Below are positions 33,213-44,831 of a DNA stretch of 64,000 nt, piece by piece (within the stretch, counting starts at the first letter, position 1; each line of letters begins with the position of its first letter). Source of the stretch: Prorocentrum cordatum (Eukaryota > Sar > Dinophyceae > Prorocentrales > Prorocentraceae); the NCBI GenBank assembly GCA_963575745.1, contig CAUYUJ010017891.1:157135-221134 (forward strand), in the 5' to 3' direction. The notes under the pieces are model-generated. The model did not search any database, was not told where the DNA came from, and worked only from the letters and a program-made list of their open reading frames with translations. Made by a program: the position numbers and the translations under genes.

Positions 33213-35606
33213 ATGGCAGAAGGTGCCATGGACTTCGAGGCGGAGGAGGCGGCTCTTCCTCCCGAGGGTGCGCCTGGCGGGAAGAGAGGCAAGGGATCTG
33301 CCGCCAGCCGCCGCGGCAGCGGCGCCGCTCCCAGTGCCAGGGCGGCCAAGAAGGTGTGCTTCATCTGCTTGGACCCCGAGAGGGCATGCTGCGGCAACAA
33401 CCTGGTCTGCCACGACGACAAGCGCGAGATGGATGCCATGAAAAAAGATGCGCAGATCAACGGGTGGCTGGATAAGTACGAAGATGGCTTGAAGAATCCC
33501 GTGATCTTCAGGAAAATGCTGAACGACTACAAGTTGACGTGTGCTTCGCGCGGGCGTGGTAAGACCCGACCAATCTACAAGGTTGCCCGACTGGTTGAGA
33601 TCATGGAGAAGTCCGATGTGAGTCAGGCGGGCGATGAGAGCCAAATGATGGACCTCTTCGAACACGAAGAGTTCTACTTGAAAAAGAAGTTCACCCCGCA
33701 GGAGATCACCGAAAAGTGGAACGAGGCTGTGAAGAAGTACAAGGGCACCACTGACTACGACTTGGACGGTGACAACAAGAAGTATCCAGAGAGGGTTCGA
33801 GTCAGGGTGAAGACCTTCATCAACGAGTTTAAAGAGACCAAGGGTGGCCTTCGAGCCGAGCGGGTCAGCAAGGAGGCGAAGAGCGGGGACATGGCGGTCG
33901 ACACCGACGAGGGTTTCAAGCTCTACGCGGAGAAGAACGGGGCTGCGTCTTCCAGTGCTGGTAAGAGGGCAGCTCCCACCGACGGCCAGGCTTCCGATGA
34001 CGACGACGGCGACCTCAGGACCCCTGTGAAGCGCAAGACTGCCCCCAAGGCTACGCCCAGCGGCTCGGCGGGGGGCGGCGGCGGCGCCAGTGGGGGACAG
34101 GGTAGCGACAGCAAGAAGGGCGACTTGTCGCTCATCCGCTTGCGAGCCCACGACTCTTGGAAAAGTGCGCTGGCGTTCAAGGTGCAGCCCTCGCTGAAGC
34201 TTGCGGTTACCAGGACAGTGGCAGATGTGGAAGAACTTAAGGACGCGACTGACGCAGAGGAATACAAGGCCGTCGTTCGAGAGAGGCTGAGCTTGGCGAA
34301 CATCGTGATCGAGGGCTACGGGGAGGATGTGCCTGATTCGCCGCCAGCCCCGCCGGACCTCGACGACACCGTCCAGCGCATGAGGGATGCCCTCTCCTCG
34401 ATGGAGCATGAGCCGTGCGGATCCCCAGAGAAGTTGGTGACGCTGCGAGTTTTCCACGCGAAGATTCTGGAGTTGAAGACGGCCAAGGCACCAGATGAGC
34501 TCAAACATATGGAGTTGCAGCTCAATGACATCGAAGTCGCATACACTGAGCTGGCATCGTCTCTCGCCGCTGCATCCGCTGAGCTGAAGGCCGCCATGAA
34601 GGATCGCGAGACCCAGAAGAAGAAGGCGCAAAAGGCGGAAGAGGCTAGGAAGAAAGCTGAGGAAAGACAGAAAGCGAGAGACGAACAGAAGAATATAAGG
34701 ACGGCTGCCAAGACGGCTGCCAAGCAGCAGCAGCAGCAGCAGCCGGCCGCGAAGCAGGACGCGGGCGCCATGTTCGAGAAGGGCTTTAGCTACGCTCAGC
34801 CGATGCACGCACGCGAGTCCGACGCCGATGCTCTCAGTGACAAGCCCGACCTCACCAAGCCGTTCATCGTGAAGAAGTGCAGCTCGATCATGGAGTTCAT
34901 TGTGAGCGCGAATGGGGCCGAAGTTAAGACGAACCTCGACATCTTCAAGCAGGGGCATTTGTCTTCAACCCCAGTGAAGGTATCTGGGCGAGCGCACTGC
35001 AGGCTGAAGTGCAACGGCAAGGAGGACATCGCTGGCGCGATCAACAAATTATTCGAGCATCTCCCAGTTGCCCCAAAGGAAGTGTCATCGGGATTGGCCG
35101 CGAAGATGGGAGTCTCGATGTACGGCGTGGCTGGGAAGCAGAACACCTTCGGGCCAGACTTCAACTGTTTGCCGACGGCCCGTTTCCAGGTTGGTGGCGG
35201 AAGGATGGTCATCGCCGCGCCGTGTGGCGAGCTCCTGGCTTTCGCGAAGGATCATGCCAGCGCGAAGGTTGACGACATCAACGCCGCGAGCCTGCAGACC
35301 TGGGCCCTCAAGGAGATTTCCGAAGACGACCTCGGCAAGATGAAGCCGTTCCTGGTGGGCACCAATGCCGTTGAGAATTCGTTGCTGGTGATGCCGCCCC
35401 ACTACCTCGTCTGGGAGATCACGAAGGATCCGTGCCACGGCTTGAGGCTCAGCTTCCTCCAGGGCCTGCCCCAGGACGTCTGCGAGCAGGTCAAGGGGTG
35501 GGGGCAGTTGTACCCAGAGGGGGAGGCGAAGAACACGGCTGAGGCGGTCAGCCAGAGCTTGCAGCCGGCGGCGGCAGCGGCGGCGCCGTTGTCAGATCAA
35601 TCGTGA
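33213..35606 (+). CDS. Unrecognised 797-residue protein with Cys-rich N-terminus and coiled coil
   Basis: A single uninterrupted frame whose ATG follows ACC (ACCATGG). Residues 48-70 hold a Cys-x2-Cys...Cys-Cys...Cys-His cluster that may bind zinc. Residues 1-45 are Gly/Ala/Arg-rich. A Gly/Ser low-complexity linker lies near 285-305. Residues about 420-510 are a Lys/Glu/Ala-rich helix, probably a coiled coil, ending in a run of Gln codons. The last 250 residues look globular. It sits about 540 bp after the methyltransferase-like gene on the same strand. I cannot assign a function; intactness and balanced composition make it a real gene. Confidence 0.8.
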   Translation: MAEGAMDFEAEEAALPPEGAPGGKRGKGSAASRRGSGAAPSARAAKKVCFICLDPERACCGNNLVCHDDKREMDAMKKDAQINGWLDKYEDGLKNPVIFRKMLNDYKLTCASRGRGKTRPIYKVARLVEIMEKSDVSQAGDESQMMDLFEHEEFYLKKKFTPQEITEKWNEAVKKYKGTTDYDLDGDNKKYPERVRVRVKTFINEFKETKGGLRAERVSKEAKSGDMAVDTDEGFKLYAEKNGAASSSAGKRAAPTDGQASDDDDGDLRTPVKRKTAPKATPSGSAGGGGGASGGQGSDSKKGDLSLIRLRAHDSWKSALAFKVQPSLKLAVTRTVADVEELKDATDAEEYKAVVRERLSLANIVIEGYGEDVPDSPPAPPDLDDTVQRMRDALSSMEHEPCGSPEKLVTLRVFHAKILELKTAKAPDELKHMELQLNDIEVAYTELASSLAAASAELKAAMKDRETQKKKAQKAEEARKKAEERQKARDEQKNIRTAAKTAAKQQQQQQPAAKQDAGAMFEKGFSYAQPMHARESDADALSDKPDLTKPFIVKKCSSIMEFIVSANGAEVKTNLDIFKQGHLSSTPVKVSGRAHCRLKCNGKEDIAGAINKLFEHLPVAPKEVSSGLAAKMGVSMYGVAGKQNTFGPDFNCLPTARFQVGGGRMVIAAPCGELLAFAKDHASAKVDDINAASLQTWALKEISEDDLGKMKPFLVGTNAVENSLLVMPPHYLVWEITKDPCHGLRLSFLQGLPQDVCEQVKGWGQLYPEGEAKNTAEAVSQSLQPAAAAAAPLSDQS

Positions 35607-35940
35607 GTGAATCGTGCCTCAGGGTGTGGTGCGAACGGAGAGTCGATCATCCTAGGGGGCCACTTGGGACGCTTGGGATCTTGGTCTTCCTGGGGCCCTG
35701 GGGACTTCTTGGGAGGAGTAGTTAGGAGGAAGATGATGAGGAGGAGGAAAAGGAGAGGGCGGATGAGGAGGGGGAGGAGGATGATGAGGGGACCGAGGAG
35801 GAGGAGGTAGGAGGAGGAGGAGGAGGAGGAGGAGGAGGAGGAGGAGGTAGGAGGAGGAGGAGGAGGAGGTGGAGGAGGAGTTACTGGAGTTACTGGCTAG
35901 CGGACCTCTGTCCAGGCCTCTCAAAGGCCCAAGCGAAATA
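35607..35940. repeat. (GAG)n-rich array
   Basis: Purine-rich GAG/GGA units fill about 35720-35885, directly after the stop codon of the previous gene. The short flanks contain no gene. Confidence 0.8.
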
Positions 35941-36083
35941 TGTTAGGTTGCGGTACGTTATGGTATGCTACGTTATGCTCTGTTATGCCATGGTGGTGGT
36001 GGCGATGATGCTGATGGTGCTGATGCTGATTGTGACGGTCATGGTGATGGTGATGATGTTGCTGCTGCTGCTGCTGCTGATGC

Positions 36084-36136
<53 letters not shown>

Positions 36137-37195
36137 GCGGAGCAAAGTCTGAGAATGTATCGAGCGAAGCGCGGGTTTCAACACCCCCAAGGGGGAGCTC
36201 CCAGGGGGTACCTCACTCTCCCGTTCGCGCCTAGATGGCGGGGATGTATCGAATAATGTGCCTGGTTGCATGCCCAACATCGTCCGCTTTCGCAGCAGAT
36301 CTTGAGGATATCTCGAGCGAGGCGCTGGCTTTCGCACCCCAGGGGTGCCAGATCTTAAGGATGTGTCGAGCGGCTTGCTTATTGTGCTGGCCACATGAGG
36401 CCACGGATCCTGCTAGGCTGCCACAGGATGCTCCAGCAGGCTCCAGGATGCACCATAAGGCCACAAACGACCACAGGAACCCCCAGAGGACCACAGGAGA
36501 CCCCAGGAGGCCCTAAGGGGCTCCAAGAGGTTCCAGGAAACCAGAAACCCCACGAGCCCCCAGGAGTAGGAGGCCCCAGAAGGCCACAGGAGTGGCTCCA
36601 ATCCCATGTGCTGTACGCGTGCTCCTATAGATTCCCCCCCCCCCTGGAGCACGAATCCGAAGTGCTGTGCGTATGTTTATATAGAATGCCCTATTCCTGC
36701 GCATCCACTCCTAAGTGTTGTACAGTGTTGTACGTATGTTCCTACAAACTCAACCTCCCCTACAACACAATTCCTTGATGGTTTACGTGTGTTCCGATAT
36801 ATTACCCTTCGCCTGTGGCTCCAACCCGCCATGGTTTATGTACCTCTGTTCCTACAGGTTGGGCCTCTCCTGGGGCACGAATCCTCCCCAGGATGCCCTA
36901 GGAGGCTCCAGGAGGCCCCCAGAGGCCACACGAGACCCCAGGAGGCTACAGGAAACCCCAAGAGGTTTCAAGAGGCCCCAGGAAACCCCAAGCTCAGGTG
37001 CAGAGACCTGATACTACTGAAACTCATTCACACTCCAACCCATTCACAATTAGATTCCCTCCCAGACCGTACTCCAGCCAATGTATACTCGAACATTCTT
37101 GCGCCTAGACGCTCGCGGCTGGCGGGTCCATGCTAATGAATGCACATACGGGGAGCTCCACTCAGTGAATAATTCTCTCGGGTTTCGCCCATCGC
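35941..37195. repeat. Dispersed repeat related to the intron at 20317-21303
   Basis: A CTG/GAT microsatellite (about 36000-36140) is followed by GAGAATGTATCGAGCGAAGC and related blocks, a CCAGGAGG-type minisatellite (about 36410-36590 and 36890-37000), and a closing block, about 37085-37175, that matches 21185-21290. The order of parts is the same as in the intron. An additional segment, about 36605-36890, consists of degenerate roughly 70-bp units with TACGTATGTTCCTA. There is no gene. Confidence 0.7.
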
Positions 37196-37208
37196 ACGCC
37201 TGGACCTA

Positions 37209-37394
37209 GGGTGACCTAAACTGCCCTCCAGCAGGTGTCCCGCGCAAAAGTTGGACGGGTGACCTAAACTGCCCTCCAGCAGGTGTCCCGCGCAAAAGTT
37301 GGACGGGTGACCTAAACTGCCCTCCAGCAGGTGTCCCGCGCAAAAGTTGGACGGGTGACCTAAACTGCCCTCCAGCAGGTGTCCCGCGCAAAGT
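37209..37394. repeat. 48-bp tandem repeat, four copies
   Basis: Units start at 37209, 37257, 37305 and 37353 (the last slightly short) and are nearly identical, so the expansion is recent. Each contains GACCTAAACTGCCCTCCAGC and GTTGGAC, the junction block of the 25.4-27.7 kb repeats. A TTGG/TTGGC array follows at about 37395-37580. Confidence 0.9.
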
Positions 37395-37590
37395 TGGTTG
37401 GGCTGGTTGGTTGGTTGATTGATTGGCTGGTTGGTGGTTGATTGGCTGGTTGGTTGGCTGGTTGGGCTGGTTGGCTGGTTGGCTGGTTGGTTGGCTGGTT
37501 GGTTGGCTGGTTGGTTGGTTGATTGGTCGGGCTGGTTGGCTGGTTGATTGGCTGGTCGGGCTCGTTGGGTTGACTGGTTGGCAAGTGCAG

Positions 37591-39660
37591 CACAAATCCG
37601 CACCCTGGGAAGCCCCTGGAAATCGTCTTGGGTTGGTGCATATTGGGCCGAGAGCCTTCCGCTTTCCTCCTCCTCCTCCCCCTCCCCCTCGAATGCTGGG
37701 GTGCTAGCGGCCCTATGTCTCTCCGACGTGGCCGACAGCGCGCGGCCCGCGGCGGCCGCCGCGCGCAGGCGCCCGATGCGCAGGGGGGAATCCCCTTCAC
37801 ACGAAAAAGGCCCCCTGCCACCAGGGAAAAGAAAGAAGCCTCCAGGGCCCCGGAGAGGGAAAGGCGGAAGCTCAGCGGCAGGAAAAGCCGAGCGCCAATA
37901 CCAGGATTTCCAAAAACAACCAGGCCCAACCGCCGAAGAAGATGGGGGGGAAGGGTACCTCCAAGGCTCTCGAAGAGAGGGGGGGGGGCAGGGGCTGGCC
38001 CCTAAAACATCCCTCGGTGCCCGCGGCCCCTAAAATATCCCTCGGTGCCCGCGGCCCCTGAACCATCCCTCGCCGCCCGCTTCCCCCTCCCTCTCCTCCC
38101 CCTCCTTCTCCTCCTTCCCCTCCTCCCCCTTCGGCGAGGGGCAGTCCCCACCTGTAACTGTCGCGCCCACGGGCTCGGCCCAGCACGTCGGTTTCAGCCC
38201 TGCGGTTGGCGCGCACGCGCGATGTCCTTTCGTCCTCGGCCGCGGTAAGCGCGTAGGCGCGATTGTTTCTGACTCCCGCTGTTTCGTCGCCGTTTGGCTT
38301 GTGTTGGCTGGTTTTGCGGTTTCGGGCGGCGGAGTGCCTCTGTGGTCGGCGAATCGTCTCGCCGAACGTCCTATTCGCAATTCAGCACTTGGGGGCATCC
38401 TGGGGGCCTCTCGTGGGCCTCCTGGGGCCTCCGGGTTACCTCTTGGGGCCCACTTGGGGCGCCCTCGGGGGCCGCGGAAGTGCTCGTGGGGCCATCTTGG
38501 AGGAGATCGGTCAAAGAACGGGTGTTCCTTGATTGACGCCACCTCCCCAAAAGGCCCAAATGGGGCCCAAACCTTAGTAAAACCAGTGGTTTTGGCTTCC
38601 TCGCCGAGGCCAGCCAGCTCGAACGAGCCAGAGGGCTCCGTCCACTCCCACCGGCCCACCCGCAACACAAGAAGCAAGTGCGTCGCGCCCGACGCATGTC
38701 GCTCATCTTATATTTTGGGCGGCTAGGCGTTCGGACGCGACAACGGGCGCGCCGGCGGCGAACCGCACTTGCTTGAGGCATTATGACTTGCCGCCCGCCC
38801 AGCTCCTCAACCCGACGGGCCGCAGCGTCGACGACAAGAAAGTCCATGTTAACGAGCAGGCGTCCCCGCGCGATGCGCACCGCGTCCCATTCCCGCTGCG
38901 CGATTCGCAGCGCCGACGATGAGAAAGTACATGTTGGCAAGCAAAACGTCGACGTCGTTGTTTTTTTGACAGGTCGGACGGGGGGTCCCGCGTAGGGTTG
39001 GCCAGGCGTCCGCGCGCGATGTGCGCCGCGCCCCGCTCTTGCTACACTTTTCGCAGCGTCGACGACAAACAAGTCCACGTTGACGAGAAAAAAACGTGGA
39101 TTTTGCATTTTTTCTTGATGGGTAGGACGCGACCACCCGCTCGAGGTCACCCAAGCGATGCCCACTCCGTCCCATTATTGTTACACGTTTCAAAACTCGA
39201 CGACATGTTGGCGAACCAAAAAAAGTTTGTGCTGTTTTCAGACAGTTAGGACGGCGGGGTTGCTATCGGCCGGCTAGGTGGGGATGTGGGGGTGTTTCAT
39301 AATAGGAAGTATTGGTAAACCCTTCCCCGAAGGAGAAGAGGGGGCGGAAGAAAAAACACCCCAAACCATCTACGCCCTGAAGGGCTGGTGGGATTTTGCC
39401 TCAGTGGGTCCTCTTGGCAGGTCTCTTGGAGGCCTCTTAGGGCGTCTTGAAGGCGTTCGGGGCTGTCTGGAGGCCATCTTTGGCGTTCGATCGCTCTTGG
39501 ACCGTTTCGAACCATGTTGAGCTCTCTTGGAGGCCACTTGAAGCGCTCCTGGAGCGCTCTTGCTGGGAGCCTGGCCGGGGCCTGCCCGAGACCTGCCCGG
39601 GACCTGCCCAGGGCGCCGGGATTTGCCGGGACCTTGTCGGGACTTTCGACTACATTTAAG
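37591..39660. other. Intergenic, no gene seen
   Basis: GC-rich sequence with G and C runs, GGCCTC-type minisatellite (about 38390-38510; 39400-39530) and several related GACGACAAG...AAGT...CATGTTG pieces (about 38828-39085). Frames on both strands are not protein-like. Confidence 0.4.
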
Positions 39661-39812
39661 AGTGACCCTTCGCGGGAGTGACCTTTGGTGCGGGTTCACT
39701 GGGCCCCCCGGCCTCCGAACGCGAGGCGGCAGTGGCGTGTTGCGCGTTTGTTTTTAGCCCTCCCGCGACCGCCAAAAACCGCGCACCAAAAGTCACTCCT
39801 ACCCAGGGTCAC
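39661..39812. mobile_element. Fold-back, MITE-like element, 152 bp
   Basis: The left arm starts AGTGACCCT and contains GGAGTGACCTTTGGTGCG. The right arm is its imperfect reverse complement over about 32 bp and ends AGGGTCACT at 39812. The interior is GC-rich and has no frame. No clear target-site duplication is visible. Confidence 0.5.
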
Positions 39813-40059
39813 TGTTGCGTGTATACGAGACTTGCCGGGACTTTGTCGGGGTACTTTTCGTCCGGGGACCCCCGGGGGCGGCCCCCCGCGCGCGCGAAGT
39901 ACAACTATTGTTAACCAGTTGCCGGAGATCTTAGCACGCCCTTGGCCTGGTGGGCCGGCGAATCTCACTGCGTCCCCGCCCCCCTCTGGGCCGCGCACAT
40001 GCCGCCGGCCATGATTTGCGCCCCCCTTCTTGGACGCCTCCCTCTTGGCCGCCCCCGAT

Positions 40060-40215
40060 TGCCCCAGAACGTTCCGGAACGCTCTGAGAGCGTTCCGGAA
40101 CGCTCTGAGAAGGCCACGGTGCCCGAGACATCCTCCAGAGCCGCGGGATATTTTTGAGATGCTCGATTTATCACCGCCCGAAGTTATCCTCGTCATGGCT
40201 TCGTCTCATTGATCA
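40060..40215. repeat. Dispersed repeat, copy 1 (copy 2 at about 46320-46460)
   Basis: Both copies contain AACGCTCT...GAACGCTC palindromic units, then GCCCGAGACATCCTCCAGAG, GATAT and CTCGATTT. The block CATCCGGTCAGCCCGCATCG lies downstream of copy 1 (about 40219-40238) and a close match lies upstream of copy 2 (46083-46102). No gene. Confidence 0.7.
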
Positions 40216-40430
40216 TGACATCCGGTCAGCCCGCATCGTCCGGGCGAGGAGAACGAATTATGCACATTCACCAGGCTTGGCCAGGCCCATCCTGAGCTCA
40301 CTATGGGCCTGGCCAGGTTTCGTGCAACACGGGTCCAGGCCAGTAACTAGCTTGGCCACGTGCCCGCGCTTTCGGCTTGGCGCTTGCGCCGTCGATGCTC
40401 GGCGCCTGCCATCTAGACGGGCCCATACCA

Positions 40431-40850
40431 GAGGAGGGCGAGGAGGAGGAGGAGGAGGAGGAGGAGGAGGAGGAGGAGGAGGAGGAGGAGGAGGAGGAGG
40501 AGGAGGAGGAGGAGGAGGAGGAGGAGGAGGAGGAGGAGGAGGAGGAGGGAGGAGGAAGGAGGAGGAGAAGGAGGGACGTAGGAGGAGGAGGAGGAGGAGG
40601 AGGAAGGAGGGAGAGGAGGAGGAGGAGGAGGAGGAGAGGAGGAGGAGGAGGATGAGAGGAGGAGGGGAGAGGAGGAGGAGGAGGAGAGGAGGAGGAGAGG
40701 AGGACGAGGAGGAGGAGGAGGAGGAGGAGGAGGAGGAGGAGAGGGGAGGAGGAGGAGGAGGGAGGGGGAGGAGGAGGAGGGAGGAGGGGAGGAGGAGGAG
40801 GAGGAGGAGGAGGAGGAGGAGGAGGAGGGGGAGGAGGCAGAGGAGACAGA
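40431..40850. repeat. (GAG)n array, about 420 bp, all purine on the + strand
   Basis: GGA/GAG units with few interruptions. The following 250 bp are extremely GC-rich. No gene is supported, although the poly-Glu and poly-Gly frames are long. Confidence 0.95.
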
Positions 40851-41703
40851 GGATACGGATAAGGAGGGAGCGGCCAGCGGCGGCGGCGACGCGGGCCCGC
40901 GGCCGTCGGTCGCCCGCCGCCGCCCTCGGGCCCGCCGCCTGCACCCGCCGGGCGCCGCCCGCCGCCCGCGCCCCCTGCCCCTCGCGGCTCCGCCTGCCGG
41001 GCGCCTGGGCTGCGGCCGCCTGCCTCGGGGCGCCCGGGGCGCACCCGCGCAGGTCCGCGGCCGCGCGCGGAGCGGCGGCGTCAGCCGCGGGACGTCAGTG
41101 CTAAGTCGGGCCTGTCCCTTTTTCCAGGGGGAGTGTTCCAAAGCAGTAAAAAACACGGTCTGGGGACGATGGTTCTAGTATTGGTTGACTATGTTCGGAT
41201 ACCTCTTGGGTATTTTTGACTTCTCTTCCAAAATCCGCCCGTAGAGGGACATGCCCGACCCAACGTCAGTGCCACCGTTTTGAAGCTCTCGTCAAGTCGT
41301 AGGCCCGAGCTCTCCCTAAAAGGTCATCCGTGGCTTGCGAGCCCGCGATGGAGCAGAGCGCTGCAGCACACAGCTCGTCGCCCTGCCGGTCCCCTTCGTC
41401 CACTTGCACGCCGCTCCCCGCCGCTCCCGTGCTCCGCAGAACGCCCCCTTCCACCACGCTGGTCCCAGCTGGGCTATCCAACATGCCCAGGGTCGGTGTG
41501 TCGGCCACATGCGGAGGGGGTCAAGGGGGGAGTGGGAAAGGCTTCTCAGAAGCACCCCTGCTTCTTGGAAGGCGTGGGCCTCGTCTGCAGATGTAGGGCC
41601 GGCGCCTTCCAAGAGGCGGCCTCCTGCTAAGGCGCCTTCCCCCCTGCCCCTGCCCTCTTGCGCGCGCCGCCAAGGTCAGTCAGGGCCACGTGAGGCTTGG
41701 CGC

Positions 41704-41878
41704 TACAGTCCACCCGCATGGTAAGGATGAGCAACTTTCCAAGGCTACCCTTGCGTCCTTCCCCTTCGGCCCATCCTTGGTCGCTTTCCCTCGCCGCGCC
41801 CCGCCCGCAAAGTGTCGACACGGCCTTCCAAGGACCTTGCATCCTTATCGTGCGTCCTCATTATGCGTGTGGACTGTA
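41704..41878. mobile_element. MITE-like element, copy 1, 175 bp
   Basis: The element begins TACAGTCCACCCGCATGGTAAGG and ends in its imperfect inverse, ...GCGTGTGGACTGTA. Flanking TA at both ends and the TACAGT terminus fit Tc1/mariner-type non-autonomous elements. A second copy of exactly the same length lies at 42855-43029. Confidence 0.75.
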
Positions 41879-42854
41879 TGGGGGTGTTATCCGCACTGGG
41901 GAGCCTCGAGTCGATTCTGACTCCTGTGGAGGCCGCCCCACGGTGCAGGGCAAGAAACGGGCCTCCTCAGGTTGCAGAAGGAAGAAGAGGACCCTACAGA
42001 GAAGTCCAGACAGGCAGAAGGTACAGATGCCAACAGAACCCTCGCAACGGTTTGAAAATATGGCGAACAGGCGATGAGGGATGGCGAGGGCGGGGCAGGA
42101 TTGATGCGGATGAGGGGGGGAAGAAGAGGATGGTGAAGGCGGGGCAGGAGGGATACGGATTGAGGGGGGGAGGACGAGGATGAGGAGTACGGCGAGGGCG
42201 TCAAGGGACAACGGGGGGAGCACAGAGTGAACGAAGGCATGTTCATTCGCTCGCCGCCCATGGGACCCAGCGCTATGTTGCACATATGCCACGCACAGAA
42301 AGTCACCAGCATCGTCCATTCAAAGAACATGAAGCTAATAATCATGTCGACGCAGTGGCTACATACGACAATAACCATTCAGCTGCCCGTGCAAGTGTGC
42401 TAGGTACGGACTGCAACAACTACGTAGCCATTCCGAGACAGCTGCAGGTGCGATCCATCATTATGTGAGTGCGCATTAAGGAAACAAGTTGTTTCGCACT
42501 CAATCGGTGGCCCGACGGGGAGAACATTGACGATACGGGATGGAAGGTGGTCAGGGTGTCTGTTTGGTGAACCAGCGATCGGGTAAGTCGTAGCGCGAAT
42601 GATTTGAGACCATGAGGATCAAATGTAGGTGAGTGGGCGATTGAGGAAGAGAGTGGGCAGGCAGGGTTGGCTTCAGAAGAGGGGACAAGGCGAAACAGCG
42701 GACCTCCCCGGGACCAGAGAGAGGCACTAGAAGAGCTAGCCGGCTTCCTGGACGCCGAGTGCACCGCGCGGAAGTCGGACGTGGAGGAGCACGGTTGCCG
42801 AGGTTTCCCACGGGGCAAAGGGGCTCCCCGATCGATGGGAAGGCGGAGGAGAAC

Positions 42855-43029
42855 TACAGTCAAGTCGCATAGTAAGGATGAGCAGTTTTCCCAAGCTGCT
42901 CTTGCATCCTTGCCCCTCTTCGGCCCATCCTTGGCGACTTTCGCTGGCCAACCCCGTTCGAAAAGGCCAACGTGGCCCTCAAGGGCCCTTGCTTCCCTAC
43001 CGCGCATCCTTATGATGCGTCTTGACTGA
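42855..43029. mobile_element. MITE-like element, copy 2, 175 bp
   Basis: Same length and order as copy 1. The termini, TACAGTCAAGTCGCATAGTAAGG and the inverse of ...ATGCGTCTTGACTGA, are an imperfect inverted repeat. The interior shares GTAAGGATGAGCA and CGGCCCATCCTTGG with copy 1. Where a terminal base differs from copy 1, the matching base at the other end tends to differ too. Confidence 0.75.
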
Positions 43030-44831
43030 GCGAGAAGGAGGACGCCTTGGGGATGGAGTCCAGTATGCTGGAGAGGGTTCCCATCAGAACAGAGGGTTTC
43101 AGGGGCTCGGTGCGAAGAGTGTGTCTGTGTGTGTGTCTGTGTGTTTCCCTATTTAATCATGTATGTATGTATGTATATATATATATATAGATATGTGTGT
43201 GCACTTGTCCGTCATGTGAAGATGTTGTCAGGAAGCCGTGGAGTTGTCGGGGAAGAGGGGTGGACGCCAGGTGGGGAGGGGTCCGAGATTCTTGGTGGCG
43301 CATCAGAACTCTCCGATCCAGAGTTGGACATCTCTCTCATGCCCCCAACTTCAATGCTCTGGCCATGCACCATGGGCCCTTGACTCGCCAGCCTGACATA
43401 CCAACTTTTGGAAACCATGATAAGGCTTCTGTGGAAGGGAGACGGAGATGGAGCGGAAGGACTGAAGAGAGAGGAAGAGAGTCAAGCTTCCAGGGGACAG
43501 GTCTTCGCGTCCGTCTGTATTCAATAGCGTTTTGGGCCATGGCGTGGCTGTAGTTGTCGAGAGCCAGCTAGCTCTCTGCAGTCTTTTCGCTACTACCCTC
43601 TACGAGGCGAGGTGAACATCACTATTTTACCTGCAGGCCCTCGTGGGTCAGTGCAGTTGGAAGTCTGCATGCATCTCCAGCGCTGTTTTCTTGCTAGGGG
43701 TTCGTGGAACCCTGGGAGCTGTCAATGCGTTTCGGAAGGCATCTTCGAGTTTCGGGAGGCGAGTGAATGGATTCAGCGCGCTAGGAGCATCGATCTTAGC
43801 AATGAGGGGGGAGGCGACAAAGGGGGGTTGACAATAGGATTCGTTGACCTTCAGCACGAGAGCTCTGGGGAGTGACGTCGAAGCCGATGGGTGACCGAAT
43901 CCCGCCCTCCTCGATCTTCGAAATTATTTCTCCAGCCTTTATCCTGTCTATGTATTCGCTTGGGTTTTTAGGCCCTCTCAATATTGTAAGTTTGTTGTGT
44001 TTCCAGTCGTTGTGTTTCACCCCATATGTTTGTATTGTTCATCTCTCTCTTTCTCTCTTTCTGTCTCGCTCGCCGTGCATGTTTCTATGATCCTTGAAGC
44101 CTGACGGATCGATGCTCGTGGCCAGGGAGAACGACGACGGACGGGGCGGACGGCAGGGCTTCATGGCAGGGCGGAACGAGGGGGGGGCGAAGGACAGCAG
44201 GGGCTTTCGCGCGGACGTGGCTGGGATGGCGAAGAGGGAGGCTGGAGGGAGACGGAGGTTGATCCATGGGTCCGTTTTCCACCACCACCACCGTAAGTTG
44301 GAGGGGGGAGGGAGGTGGAGGAAGAAGAGGAGGAGGACCCCCTCCCCCTCCTGCTCATGGTGGTGGCGGCGGGAAACGTGCCCACCGCTGACGCCGTGCG
44401 CGAGGAGAGGGCCAGGCAGGCCCGGGCGACCGGATCGGGCCTCTGGGGCCACGGCCCTGGGCCCCGCACGGCCCTGGCCCGCGCGGCGACGGACCCAGGG
44501 AAGTGCAGCGGAGACCCATGCCAAGATTTGCGGCGAGTGAGGGGGGGAACTGGGAGGGAGGAGGCCCTCTCAGAAGGCCGCGGGACTTCTCAGAAGCCCC
44601 TCGCGCCTCCTGCGAGGCTTTCTGCGTCTTCGGGGAAGGCTTAGAAGACTTCTCAGAAGGCAGGGAAACTTCCGAGCCTTCTGAGAAGGCCCGCCCCGTC
44701 TCACTCCCCCCCCCCCCCGGGGCGCGCCGCCTACAAGAGACACCCCGCTTGCCTGGGCTCAGGATGGGCCTGACAAGAATCTCGGTGTGCAGTGGGGACC
44801 CACGGAAACGAACATTGGCATAAGCATAAAA
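43030..44831. other. Intergenic, no gene seen
   Basis: This holds a GTGT/TATG microsatellite (about 43118-43200), TCTCTTTC runs (about 44041-44070) and short repeated blocks with CTTCTCAGAAG (about 44565-44690). No frame looks like a conserved protein. The stretch 41879-42854 is likewise empty. Confidence 0.4.

Noticed and set aside
33141-34958. Long antisense frame opposite the 797-residue gene
   Set aside because: It is the complement of a clear + strand gene in GC-rich DNA, and its composition shows no domain. The same applies to most long minus-strand frames in the window.
37209-37394. Regular 48-bp repeats as a possible CRISPR array
   Set aside because: The repeats are directly adjacent without unique spacers, and the setting is eukaryotic.
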